A DNA stretch of 31,080 bases from Moduliflexus sp964602655 (lineage in GTDB: Bacteria; Moduliflexota; Moduliflexia; Moduliflexales; Moduliflexaceae). Location: contig CAZRSF010000076.1 in the NCBI GenBank assembly GCA_964602655.1, positions 1 to 31,080 on the forward strand, in the 5' to 3' direction. Below are positions 6,987 to 13,464 of the stretch, piece by piece (positions within the stretch are counted from its first letter, which is position 1; each line of letters starts with the position of its first letter). The position numbers and the translations under genes were made by a program. The notes under the pieces are model-generated. The model was not told the origin of the DNA, ran no database searches, and saw nothing but the letters and a program-made list of their open reading frames with translations.

Positions 6987-8831
6987 TTATTTTCGTCTGC
7001 GGAAAATCTCGCCGAACACAACCAAACCTATCCCCATGAGCACCAGCGTGCCGGGTTCCGGGACGGGTTCGGAATCTGATACATAAAGTGTAAACGCATT
7101 CCCGACGATACTGTTGAATCCAGTAAATGCAAAGGAATTGTTATACAGGTCCAACGCCCCGAAGCGCTCGCCCAGAGGGAACGAATCGCTCCAGAGCGGG
7201 CCAAAGGATGCCTCGTCCAGCAGGGTGAGCCCTCCGAGTTGGGCGGTGATATTGCCACTCAAGGCTGCCAAATCCAACATGAAGCCAAAATCCACACCGA
7301 TCATGTTCGTGAGGGTCGCATCAAGCCAAAATGTCGGCGTGATGGTGGTGGTCTCCAGAAGCGCCATGAACGGCAGCCGATCCCAGGCGCCGGTGTACGA
7401 AGTCACCCAGTCGTCGAATTCTTTAACAGGTTCAGAACCACAGCCCCCGCCCAATGGTTCCCATATTTCCTTGCAAGTCTTCCACGCCTCCCATACAGGA
7501 TTATTTCCGACGAGATGAACCGATTTGTCGAACTCAAGATCGACCATCAGCGTCGGCGTAAGTTCGAAGTTCTGGAACATATCAACGGTAGGCCCCACAT
7601 CAACGTCTATGATGTCGATGGACGCTTCGAGCTTGATACTGTCTGTATCTATGAGGCTGAAATCCACGCTCAAGGGGATCGGGACACCAGCCATCGTGCT
7701 TGCAAGCGCGACGGCGCCATCAATATCCAGGTTTGCGTCAATGACCGTAACACTGCCCGTAGAGGTTATTTTATCTCCATTTCGGACGCCGGTCGTGGAG
7801 ATATTCGGAAAGGCAAAGCTGATGTCACCAAGAGAAGTCGTTGGACTGCCCGGAACAATACTGTCATACAGCGTGAAGTCCTCCGTCGAGACCTTCACTC
7901 CCCACGGAGGTACGAGAGCGACATCAAAACCGAGGTTTTGCGCCGCCAGGTCAGTTTCCCATAAACCGCCAGCCAGACTGAATTGGTCAAGATCAATGGA
8001 CGCGATCTCCGGGTGGGAATTAATTTCTATGGGAAGCGTGGTTTCATCAGTACAGACGCCGACGAGGCAAGCTTGCGCCGTGACCGAACCCGACAGTTCC
8101 ACGACGCCGTTGATGGAGGCCTCGATCCATGGCGATTGCGTGTCAATCGTGCCACTTGCAAAGGTACTGGAGGGGCTGAGGTTGAAAAACGTGCCAGCCT
8201 CGACGGTCAGATCATCGGGCAGTTCGGCCGTGACTGCAAAGTCCGCCGTCGCATTTATCGTACCGCTGTTCAGGGTAAAACCCGCTTCGATGCCGACTTT
8301 GCCACTCGTCGTAATGTCAACGCTTGCTCCAGTAGTGAGGTCGATCATCGTGTATTGAGGTTGCGGTGGCGGCCCTGGATTTAACGCGTTATACGCCTGA
8401 TACGCAGTCCACCAGATCGCATACGCAGGGTTAGGAACGTCCCAGCAAGTATTGTTCAAGGGCCAGGGAAGGCAGGCTCTTCCGAGTGTCTGACTCGGCG
8501 CTGGGCCTGGATTCGCTGCTTGATACACCCCATACTGAATCAACCAGAACGCATAAGCACTCGTTGGAACCCATTCAACGTCACCGGTAGAAGCACTTAT
8601 TGAACTGGTCGCATTTGTCCACTCGGTTCCTAAAAACATGTATTTGTCGCTGGAGAACCCGCTGCCCTCGTTCCACATGCTCTGGTTCAACGCGCTGAAC
8701 TCAAGCACGCCCTGGTCATATTCAATCGCGTGCGTTTGACCGCACAGCCCCACTACGAACAGCGCCCCCAGCAACCAAAGCCAACCGTTCATTCCTTGTC
8801 TGCCATTGTTTCTATCGTATTGTTTTTGCAT
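6987..8831 (-). CDS. PEP-CTERM sorted surface/exported protein
   Basis: A 614-residue exported protein of otherwise unknown function. A signal peptide covers about residues 14-35 (MNGWLWLLGALFVVGLCGQTHA). The C-terminus (590-614) has the PEP-CTERM pattern: VPEP, a hydrophobic helix TLVLMGIGLVVFGEIF, and the basic tail RRRK. This marks the protein for cleavage and anchoring by an exosortase, which is not in the window. Residues 92-156 hold two copies, 44 residues apart, of a W/Y-rich unit ending in NPGPxP (AYAFWLIQYGVYQ and AYAIWWTAYQAYN). The bulk (160-560) is rich in S, T, D and N and looks like extended beta structure. The start at 8831 has GGGAG upstream; the ATG at 8792 has its AAGGA too close. 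PEP-CTERM proteins are often linked to exopolysaccharide and biofilm, but the role here is unknown. Confidence 0.88.
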   Translation of the reverse strand: MQKQYDRNNGRQGMNGWLWLLGALFVVGLCGQTHAIEYDQGVLEFSALNQSMWNEGSGFSSDKYMFLGTEWTNATSSISASTGDVEWVPTSAYAFWLIQYGVYQAANPGPAPSQTLGRACLPWPLNNTCWDVPNPAYAIWWTAYQAYNALNPGPPPQPQYTMIDLTTGASVDITTSGKVGIEAGFTLNSGTINATADFAVTAELPDDLTVEAGTFFNLSPSSTFASGTIDTQSPWIEASINGVVELSGSVTAQACLVGVCTDETTLPIEINSHPEIASIDLDQFSLAGGLWETDLAAQNLGFDVALVPPWGVKVSTEDFTLYDSIVPGSPTTSLGDISFAFPNISTTGVRNGDKITSTGSVTVIDANLDIDGAVALASTMAGVPIPLSVDFSLIDTDSIKLEASIDIIDVDVGPTVDMFQNFELTPTLMVDLEFDKSVHLVGNNPVWEAWKTCKEIWEPLGGGCGSEPVKEFDDWVTSYTGAWDRLPFMALLETTTITPTFWLDATLTNMIGVDFGFMLDLAALSGNITAQLGGLTLLDEASFGPLWSDSFPLGERFGALDLYNNSFAFTGFNSIVGNAFTLYVSDSEPVPEPGTLVLMGIGLVVFGEIFRRRK

Positions 8832-8942
8832 GGCATCGCTCCCTCGCCCACGATCATCTATAATCCCGGTGCCTTCTCTATCGTAGACATCATGGGGATA
8901 GGATCCTCAGGAACTTTACCGTTTATAATACCAATTGGGGTA

Positions 8943-9007
8943 AAACGAGCATGCATTCAGAATTTCGAGATCGTAAAGACCTCGAAGTACTGAATGTCTG
9001 CTCGTTT
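8943..9007. repeat. Imperfect 30-bp inverted repeat upstream of the PEP-CTERM gene
   Basis: The left arm begins AAACGAGCA and contains CATTCAG and TTTCGAG. The right arm is its reverse complement with about five mismatches, separated by GTAAA. The arms end about 110 bases before the PEP-CTERM start. It could be a small MITE-like relic or a structured 5' leader. Confidence 0.65.
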
Positions 9008-9058
9008 CAAACACAATTGACAACAGCATAATTCAATGGTCGTGAAGAATGCTGTCAC

Positions 9059-9075
9059 GTGAACAATTTGTTCAC
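9059..9075. promoter_or_regulatory. Short perfect dyad, possible operator
   Basis: GTGAACAA-T-TTGTTCAC is a perfect 8-bp dyad around one base. It lies in AT-rich DNA about 230 bases upstream of the PEP-CTERM gene. The form fits a dimeric repressor or activator site, but no regulator or promoter can be tied to it. Confidence 0.35.
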
Positions 9076-9339
9076 ACATCAATCATAATGCAAGAATCAT
9101 GTCAATTTTATAATATTGACTAAAAATCTTGCAAAAACTCATCTAACTCATTGTATTTTAAGTAGAAAAAATGTACGATTATCGAAGGGGGGCACATACA
9201 AAATTGTGAGCGTCTGATGTAAAAATGTAAAAATATTCGACAGCATCGGTGTCAAATAAAGTCATAACTTCTTATAAAATAATGAGATGATCTCATATAC
9301 ACTCGCTGTAAAGATAACCGACATCCATGCCAAATAATT

Positions 9340-9369
9340 CCGATTCTGAAACCTACGATTCAGAATCGG
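9340..9369. repeat. Perfect 11-bp stem-loop beside the transposase remnant
   Basis: CCGATTCTGAA and TTCAGAATCGG pair perfectly around an 8-base loop. It directly borders the 3' side of the transposase remnant, so it could be part of the old element's end or a separate terminator-like hairpin. No T tract follows. Confidence 0.6.
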
Positions 9370-9545
9370 TTCACCTGAATCAGGCACGGCCAATCATGCG
9401 GCATAAACGCCTGATGGGATCGTTCATGATGATAAAACTCAAAATACGCAGGCAAGCCTCTTCTGCCTCTGTGACGTGATGCCAGTCGTTCACATAGACC
9501 GTTTCATACGTCACGGATCGCCAGAGTCGTTCCACAAAATATTTA
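9370..9545 (-). pseudogene. Remnant of an IS3-family transposase (OrfB C-terminus), frameshifted
   Basis: Minus-strand translation from about 9545 gives KYFVERLWRSVTYETVYV then NDWHHVTEAEEA, which is the FVERLWRS...K/TYE-x-VY block near the C-terminus of IS3-type integrase-fold transposases. The reading then continues only after a change of frame as AYFEFYHHERSHQAF, the family's next conserved block (YFxFYNxxRPHQAL). Upstream sequence containing the DDE core is absent. This is therefore a decayed fragment of at most 60 codons, not a functional element. Its exact ends are uncertain. Confidence 0.8.
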
Positions 9546-9601
9546 TTTAATGGCTATTGGAATCTGATTCTGCTCAATATCAAAGGCGGGGCGCTTTTCA
9601 C

Positions 9602-9637
9602 GACCTGACTGGAAGAGGAAAACCGTCAGGTCTTTTT
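9602..9637 (+). terminator. Terminator-like hairpin with a plus-strand T tract
   Basis: GACCTGAC and GTCAGGTC form an 8-bp stem with a 15-base purine-rich loop, followed on the plus strand by TTTTTC. No plus-strand gene lies upstream, so it may have terminated a lost gene. For the DapB-like gene ending at 9716 on the minus strand the hairpin is present, but the T tract is on the wrong side. Confidence 0.55.
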
Positions 9638-9715
9638 CTGTTCGACGTCTTTAACGTTCTTCCAAATTGAGATCGCCATTGTTTCGAACTTTCATCGAAT
9701 TCAAACAGTTCAAAG

Positions 9716-10423
9716 TTATATCACATATCCCTTCGCAACCAAGTCTTCAACCTCATAATTGTTGGCGGGCATGTTGGGGAGGGCGGTGAGAATTTTGTAT
9801 AACCCTTCGACGTAGGGGATAAAGCCCTCAATCTTTGTCATGATTTTGAGGTGAGATTGCGGCCCTCCAATCACAATTTCATGATAGGCATGCTGATTCA
9901 AGGTCGTAATATTCAGTGTCTGCTGGATCGCGGGGTCTCGAATACTTCGAATATCTTTCGTATCAATACCTAAAAGATGGCACATTTTATAGGCTGTTCC
10001 CGGCGCTGATGTCTTGGTCGCTTGATGACTTTCGGTCATCGTCATGGTGTCATGCTGAAATAATTTCGCCCCTAACGACAGCCAATACAGGAGTTTCATC
10101 AGATGAATCGCCATATTGGGCGCATGAATATACACGATATTTCCGGGTTCTGGGGGAACCATTAGCATTGCTTTCTCGGTTGCCGCTTGAATAAACGCGG
10201 CGTGATGGCGTACCGCCCATGCAAGACTGTCATGATACTGACGACCAGAACCCACATGAATGAGCATTGTCGCGGTATCCTTGTCCGTAACCTCATCGTA
10301 ATTCCGAATGCTCCGAATAGAGCCGTTAGTCCGATCAAGTTCCGGCAGATGGTCGCTGATGGCATTCGCTAACTTGCCATGTCCAACAATCACGACTGCG
10401 ATACGTTGTATTTCATGTTTCAT
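9716..10423 (-). CDS. Dihydrodipicolinate reductase (DapB)-like protein
   Basis: A 235-residue protein with a Rossmann start (IAVVIVGHGKLANAI, residues 8-22, G-x-G-x-x-A) and the DapB-type catalytic block ESHQATKTSAPGTA. The canonical form is (E/D)-H-H-x-x-K-x-D-A-P-S-G-T-A, so the catalytic Lys and the PGTA end are kept. The second His of the HH pair is replaced by Gln and the Asp before AP by Ser. True DapB enzymes reduce hydroxy-tetrahydrodipicolinate with NAD(P)H in lysine synthesis. The changes, and the place 39 bases after a methyltransferase, suggest a different substrate. No other lysine gene is nearby. The start at 10423 has only a distant GGAGA. Family assignment is moderately firm; the reaction is unknown. 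Confidence 0.65.
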   Translation of the reverse strand: MKHEIQRIAVVIVGHGKLANAISDHLPELDRTNGSIRSIRNYDEVTDKDTATMLIHVGSGRQYHDSLAWAVRHHAAFIQAATEKAMLMVPPEPGNIVYIHAPNMAIHLMKLLYWLSLGAKLFQHDTMTMTESHQATKTSAPGTAYKMCHLLGIDTKDIRSIRDPAIQQTLNITTLNQHAYHEIVIGGPQSHLKIMTKIEGFIPYVEGLYKILTALPNMPANNYEVEDLVAKGYVI

Positions 10424-10462
10424 TGTGGTTTGACTGTCTCCGGTATGTTATCCTGCGTGATT

Positions 10463-11314
10463 CTACGATACGCTTTTTTCTGCGACGATTCCGAGTAAGA
10501 CGCCTTCAGGTTCCCCTTCTTTTCCTCCTAATGAAGAGTAAAATACGGGATTGATGAATCCGCACTCTGACAAGAGCGTGCGATATTCTTGATTGGTATA
10601 GGCCTGGGTGCTTGATGAATGACATGCAACCCTCCCTGTTTCCGCGTCGATAATATAATGACGAATGATGGCAACCCGGGCGTCATCATCCCAAATATTT
10701 TCTTGAAAATACACATGCGGGGCTGCTGAAAACAAGCCTGTTTGCGCTGAATCCCACGTTTTCGGCTCATGCCCTATGTTTTTTATGGCGTCAAAGGTAT
10801 GAGGCTCTATTAACAAGAATCCACCCGGAAGTAATGCCGCATGGGCTTTGTTTAGTATCCTGTGGATGTCGGTTGGTTTAAACACATTGAATTCTCCAAA
10901 AATAGACATGACCAGCCCAAAACCATCCCCATAATCAGCGATTCGAATATCTTCATCCTTATACAGACAGGGGAGTTGCTCATGATTCGCTTGCTCTTTT
11001 GCGTATGCAATCGATGCGGGAGAATAATCAATCCCAACACAGTTATGCCCCAGTTTCGCCAGCCGGTGGACATATAATCCGGGACCACACCCGAGATCTA
11101 AAATCTTTGTGACCGTCTCTTTCAGTAAAACATGATGTATCCACCTTACATGCTGATCGATTTTTTCTATACGACGGCTTGCTGCATCATGAGCTTGTGA
11201 TAAATGCTCGTTTAGCATTCTCTTGCTAAATTCGAGATCATTCCATGGAATTTTTTCGCCTTCTTCCCAGGGTCGTGGATGTGGTTGTCGTTGAATAATA
11301 TCCAATATATTCAT
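10463..11314 (-). CDS. Class I SAM-dependent methyltransferase
   Basis: A 283-residue protein with the Rossmann-type SAM-binding motif ILDLGCGPGLY, followed by the acidic GIDYSPASI strand-2 end and a LLPGGFLLIEP motif. The N-terminal part (PWNDLEFSKRMLNEHLSQAH, AASRR) is a helical lid found in one branch of uncharacterised bacterial methyltransferases. The substrate cannot be inferred. The ATG at 11314 overlaps the stop of a 34-codon ORF (TGATG), with AAAGGAAA upstream; a GTG one codon earlier is an alternative start. The DapB-like gene follows 39 bases after the stop. The three genes look like one transcription unit. Confidence 0.85.
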   Translation of the reverse strand: MNILDIIQRQPHPRPWEEGEKIPWNDLEFSKRMLNEHLSQAHDAASRRIEKIDQHVRWIHHVLLKETVTKILDLGCGPGLYVHRLAKLGHNCVGIDYSPASIAYAKEQANHEQLPCLYKDEDIRIADYGDGFGLVMSIFGEFNVFKPTDIHRILNKAHAALLPGGFLLIEPHTFDAIKNIGHEPKTWDSAQTGLFSAAPHVYFQENIWDDDARVAIIRHYIIDAETGRVACHSSSTQAYTNQEYRTLLSECGFINPVFYSSLGGKEGEPEGVLLGIVAEKSVS

Positions 11315-11418
11315 CACAGCAATTTCCTTTCCCCGTCAGATGTTTGAAAAATAATCTTTCCTTTTGATAATCCCATTTTAAAGAGATCACAAAAAGGATT
11401 AATATTCGTTTTATCCAT
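11314..11418 (-). CDS. Small ORF (34 codons) coupled to the methyltransferase
   Basis: The minus-strand ATG at 11418 is preceded by AGGAGATGAAAGTT, a strong ribosome binding site at good distance. The peptide starts MDKTNINPFC, has a hydrophobic and basic centre with KMGLSKG, and ends SDGERKLL. Its TGA overlaps the methyltransferase ATG by one base (TGATG), which is typical of translational coupling. I do not recognise the peptide. It could be a substrate peptide for the two downstream enzymes, a small structural partner, a leader peptide, or a worn-down gene start. One Cys (residue 10) and several Lys, Asp and Glu side chains could be modified. Function is unknown; reality is supported by the ribosome binding site and overlap only. 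Confidence 0.6.
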   Translation of the reverse strand: MDKTNINPFCDLFKMGLSKGKIIFQTSDGERKLL

Positions 11419-11453
11419 AACTTTCATCTCCTGATAATTCAAATAAAATAATA

Positions 11454-12161
11454 CTATTTAATTTCAAAGTTTTTGTCCGTTGAATTGAATCCTTTAATAA
11501 TCAACCATACTGCCAAAACTACTTCATTCAATGTTATTGGTGTAAGTAAAATAGTCGCAAACATTGATGTTAAACTAAGTCCAAATATACAAAATAGACC
11601 TCCTAGTAAATGCATTGGAGCTCCAATAAGTCCCCAGATTGATAAAAATCGTGGAATTAGTTTTGATTGATACAAAATATAGTAAAATAATATTGCACCC
11701 ATACTAAAAATGATAATAGAAAACAATTGACTCCAGTCACCAATACCATGTAATATTGTACCCAAAATTTGAAAATTGGAAGTCTCAGTAGATTGCACTT
11801 TTATATATTCCCGACTCAATGTTAAAATTGATAGTGAACTTATTGCAATAATGATAAGCGAAATAGACTCAATAATTCTAGCAGCAATATATCCAAAAGC
11901 TATAGTTTCATTATGTTTTCTTAAAATTGGGAATAATACAATTGGTATAGCTGCAGTTGTTAAAGCAGAAAATAACACAAATATTCCTCCAATTATCAAT
12001 TTTTTTTCATTCGCAGAAATTTTTAAAAAATAATCTTGAGAATTTAAGATAGATTCTGTAAAAATAACATTTAATATATACAAAGCTAATCCGGTTACAA
12101 ATAATATTCCTGTAATTATTGCGATTCTATTCTGTGATAATTCATTGGTTTGATTAGTCAT
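11454..12161 (-). CDS. DUF4386-family integral membrane protein
   Basis: A 235-residue protein with about six hydrophobic helices. The pattern matches the DUF4386 family: RIAIITGILFVTG at the start, SANEKKLIIGGIFVLFSALT, IAFGYIAARIIESISL, then FYYILYQSKLIPRFLSIWGL and an end with NEVVLAVWLIIKGFN. The function of this family is not known. A perfect ribosome binding site (AGGAGG, 7 bases before the ATG) supports the start. Base composition is much more AT-rich than the core genes of the window, and strings of ATA and AAT codons suggest recent transfer. It lies just beyond the integron attC site, so it may itself have arrived in or next to a cassette, although no attC follows its stop. Confidence 0.85.
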   Translation of the reverse strand: MTNQTNELSQNRIAIITGILFVTGLALYILNVIFTESILNSQDYFLKISANEKKLIIGGIFVLFSALTTAAIPIVLFPILRKHNETIAFGYIAARIIESISLIIIAISSLSILTLSREYIKVQSTETSNFQILGTILHGIGDWSQLFSIIIFSMGAILFYYILYQSKLIPRFLSIWGLIGAPMHLLGGLFCIFGLSLTSMFATILLTPITLNEVVLAVWLIIKGFNSTDKNFEIK

Positions 12162-12205
12162 TTAAATTCCTCCTAATTTTCTATATTATTATTCAATTAA
12201 ATTTT

Positions 12206-12259
12206 CTATTCAACAGGAGTGTTACATTTCGGACATACAACTTTTCTTATGCTTTTCAT
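12206..12259 (-). CDS. Possible 17-codon peptide with a CPKC knuckle
   Basis: Between the attC site and the DUF4386 gene the minus strand reads MKSIRKVVCPKCNTPVE and then stops. The CPKC turn is the first half of a zinc ribbon, but the second half is missing, so this is likely a broken remnant or a chance ORF. AGGG lies a few bases before the ATG, a weak ribosome binding site. It lies 44 bases upstream of the DUF4386 start. Confidence 0.3.
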   Translation of the reverse strand: MKSIRKVVCPKCNTPVE

Positions 12260-12300
12260 ATTTTACCCTACTTCTATAAGCTTGGTGTAAGTTGTGGTTT

Positions 12301-12415
12301 TTCTAACGCGGCGTTTCAGCCGCGAGAGAAGGGCGCGGCCACGTAAACTCCAGGAAACACCACCCAATTTTAACCCGCGCCCTCTGCGAAGTCGCCTGCA
12401 AGCGCATCGTTAGAA
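12301..12415 (-). mobile_element. Integron attC recombination site
   Basis: Read on the minus strand, the 115 bases start with TTCTAAC (12415-12409) and end with GTTAGAA (12307-12301), fully complementary core boxes (consensus RYYYAAC and GTTRRRY; the outermost bases deviate). Inside them, GCGCTTGCAGGCG near the left end pairs with CGGCTGAAACGCC near the right end, leaving an extra unpaired G in the left arm, as integron integrases require for strand choice. A further G/C-rich pair (AGAGGGCGCGG with CCGCGCCCTTCTCT) extends the stem. The position of the extra base sets the orientation: the cassette gene should lie just before 12415 on the minus strand, and it does. No integrase gene is in the window. 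Confidence 0.8.
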
Positions 12416-12471
12416 TTACTCTATCAAGACTTTCAAGTAAGTTATTTCATTCGTCAGCAGTTTCTTCATAC

Positions 12472-12993
12472 TCAAGGACGAAACGTCTCGATCATGGCAA
12501 TGCGGTAATTTCCAGCCAAGTAAATATATGATGTCTCGTCAATTCCTCTTGGAGAAGTTTTATACACTCTCCAAACACTATCAAGTGTCAGCTTTTCAAA
12601 AGTTCTATCATACGGGGCTATTTCGTAAAAAGATTTGATGTGACTCCATCCCCCTATACCTGGTCCCTCTTGATGTCCAAGCTCTTCTGCTCATTGACGT
12701 AACGACGATTCAGAGGCGATTAACCAATTAAAATTGGAACCATCAACTAACGAGAACAGATGAGCCTCTATTTTTATTATTTGAGCATTTTCAGGGATCC
12801 TATACCCAACTTCTTGGTAAATACCTTCTGGATTATTGATCCGCCACGTCACCACGTTGGAGTAAATAACTATGGAGAGAACAAAGCTGGCAATCATTCC
12901 ACACACCCACAATAGAATCATACGCCCCTTGTTATATTTCATATATATTTTATCAATCCCCTTATTGAACGCTTCGCCCATAATTATATTCAT
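12472..12993 (-). pseudogene. Integron cassette gene interrupted by an in-frame TGA (hypothetical single-pass membrane protein)
   Basis: Translation from the ATG at 12993 gives 100 residues with one membrane helix (about 26-46, ILLWVCGMIASFVLSIVIYS), then TGA at codon 101. The same frame continues as AEELGHQEGPGIGG and on to a second TGA at 12472-12474, 73 codons further. The continued part has normal protein composition (WSHIKSFYEIAPYDRTF, YIYLAGNYRIAMIETFRP). Across the stop the text reads LRQ-stop-AEELGH, where a Trp (TGG) would fit well, so a point nonsense mutation or a sequencing error is the simplest view. Other genes here use TGA as a true stop, so recoding is unlikely. The gene ends 57 bases before attC and begins 24 bases after a GTTAGAA core, exactly as in an integron cassette. 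Function unknown. Confidence 0.75.
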
Positions 12994-13016
12994 TACTATG
13001 GGGATATTACGGTAAA

Positions 13017-13023
13017 TTCTAAC
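13017..13023 (-). mobile_element. Upstream core site of the integron cassette
   Basis: On the minus strand GTTAGAA occurs here, identical to the last core box of attC at 12307-12301. Crossover between G and T at both sites would define a 716-bp cassette from 13022 to 12307 holding exactly one gene. The flanking DNA above 13023 has only a short local dyad and does not fold into a full attC, so this could be an attI or a secondary integration site. Confidence 0.6.
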
Positions 13024-13464
13024 GATCGTATTATGATCATAAAATCAGGTAAGTCAACGCGACGATTTGCGACGAATTCCCCAACAAAGTCAAGCAATAA
13101 ATCCCGATTTCGTCGTCATAATTTTTCGAAAAAATCTGACACACATTCTTCCCACAAAATTATCCTGATAACATCACGTAATTCTTTTGGTGTTATCTAT
13201 CATAACTCATTGAAAAATAACATAATAATCGTTTTTTCTATCATAATTGATATGCCAAAACAGTTGAATGATTTCACCACAGGAGATGTTGGCTTGAAAG
13301 ATGCCGAACAAGTGATTATCATGACATAAAATGCGTAAACATCGTTTCGTCAATATTTTTTCTGCGCGCTCCCCGTCATCTTCTTGACATGCGCGACATA
13401 CCGAGATGCCTTTTTCAACGTTCATCTGTTATGAGGATATGCTCAACCAATTTGTCTTCAGGAG
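13024..13464. other. Stretch without a supported gene
   Basis: About 440 AT-rich bases lie between the cassette boundary and the end of the SpoIIE-fusion gene. Open frames on both strands have unnatural composition and no ribosome binding sites. The only recognisable element is one copy of a direct repeat at 13343-13389. It may be old insertion-site debris or contain an unrecognised attI. Confidence 0.5.
13343..13389 (+). repeat. Direct repeat, left copy
   Basis: CGTTTCGTCAATATTTTT is followed, 20 bases later, by TTCTTGACA. The same two blocks in the same order and orientation occur at 16800-16868. The two copies flank the large sensor-phosphatase gene. In the right copy TTGACA is the -35 box of a good promoter; in this copy no -10 box is evident. 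Confidence 0.65.

Larger units (their letters stand above)
8832..9715. other. Long non-coding stretch upstream of the PEP-CTERM gene
   Basis: No intact gene is visible in about 880 bases. The stretch contains a 65-base inverted repeat (8943-9007), a short dyad (9059-9075), a perfect hairpin (9340-9369), the frameshifted tail of an IS3-type transposase (about 9375-9545) and a terminator-like hairpin (9602-9637). Between 9076 and 9335 the sequence is AT-rich without recognisable structure. It resembles a decayed insertion site plus an upstream regulatory region. Confidence 0.6.

Noticed and set aside
12691..12693. Selenocysteine at the in-frame TGA
   Set aside because: Context fits Trp better, and no redox motif or evident SECIS hairpin is visible; nonsense mutation or sequencing error is simpler.
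13033..13329. A 98-codon plus-strand frame next to the cassette boundary
   Set aside because: Composition is dominated by S, K, R and I from AT-rich repeats; no ribosome binding site and no recognisable pattern.
13207..13425. A 72-codon minus-strand frame with scattered Cys
   Set aside because: No ribosome binding site, and it covers one copy of a direct repeat; the Cys spacing fits no zinc motif.
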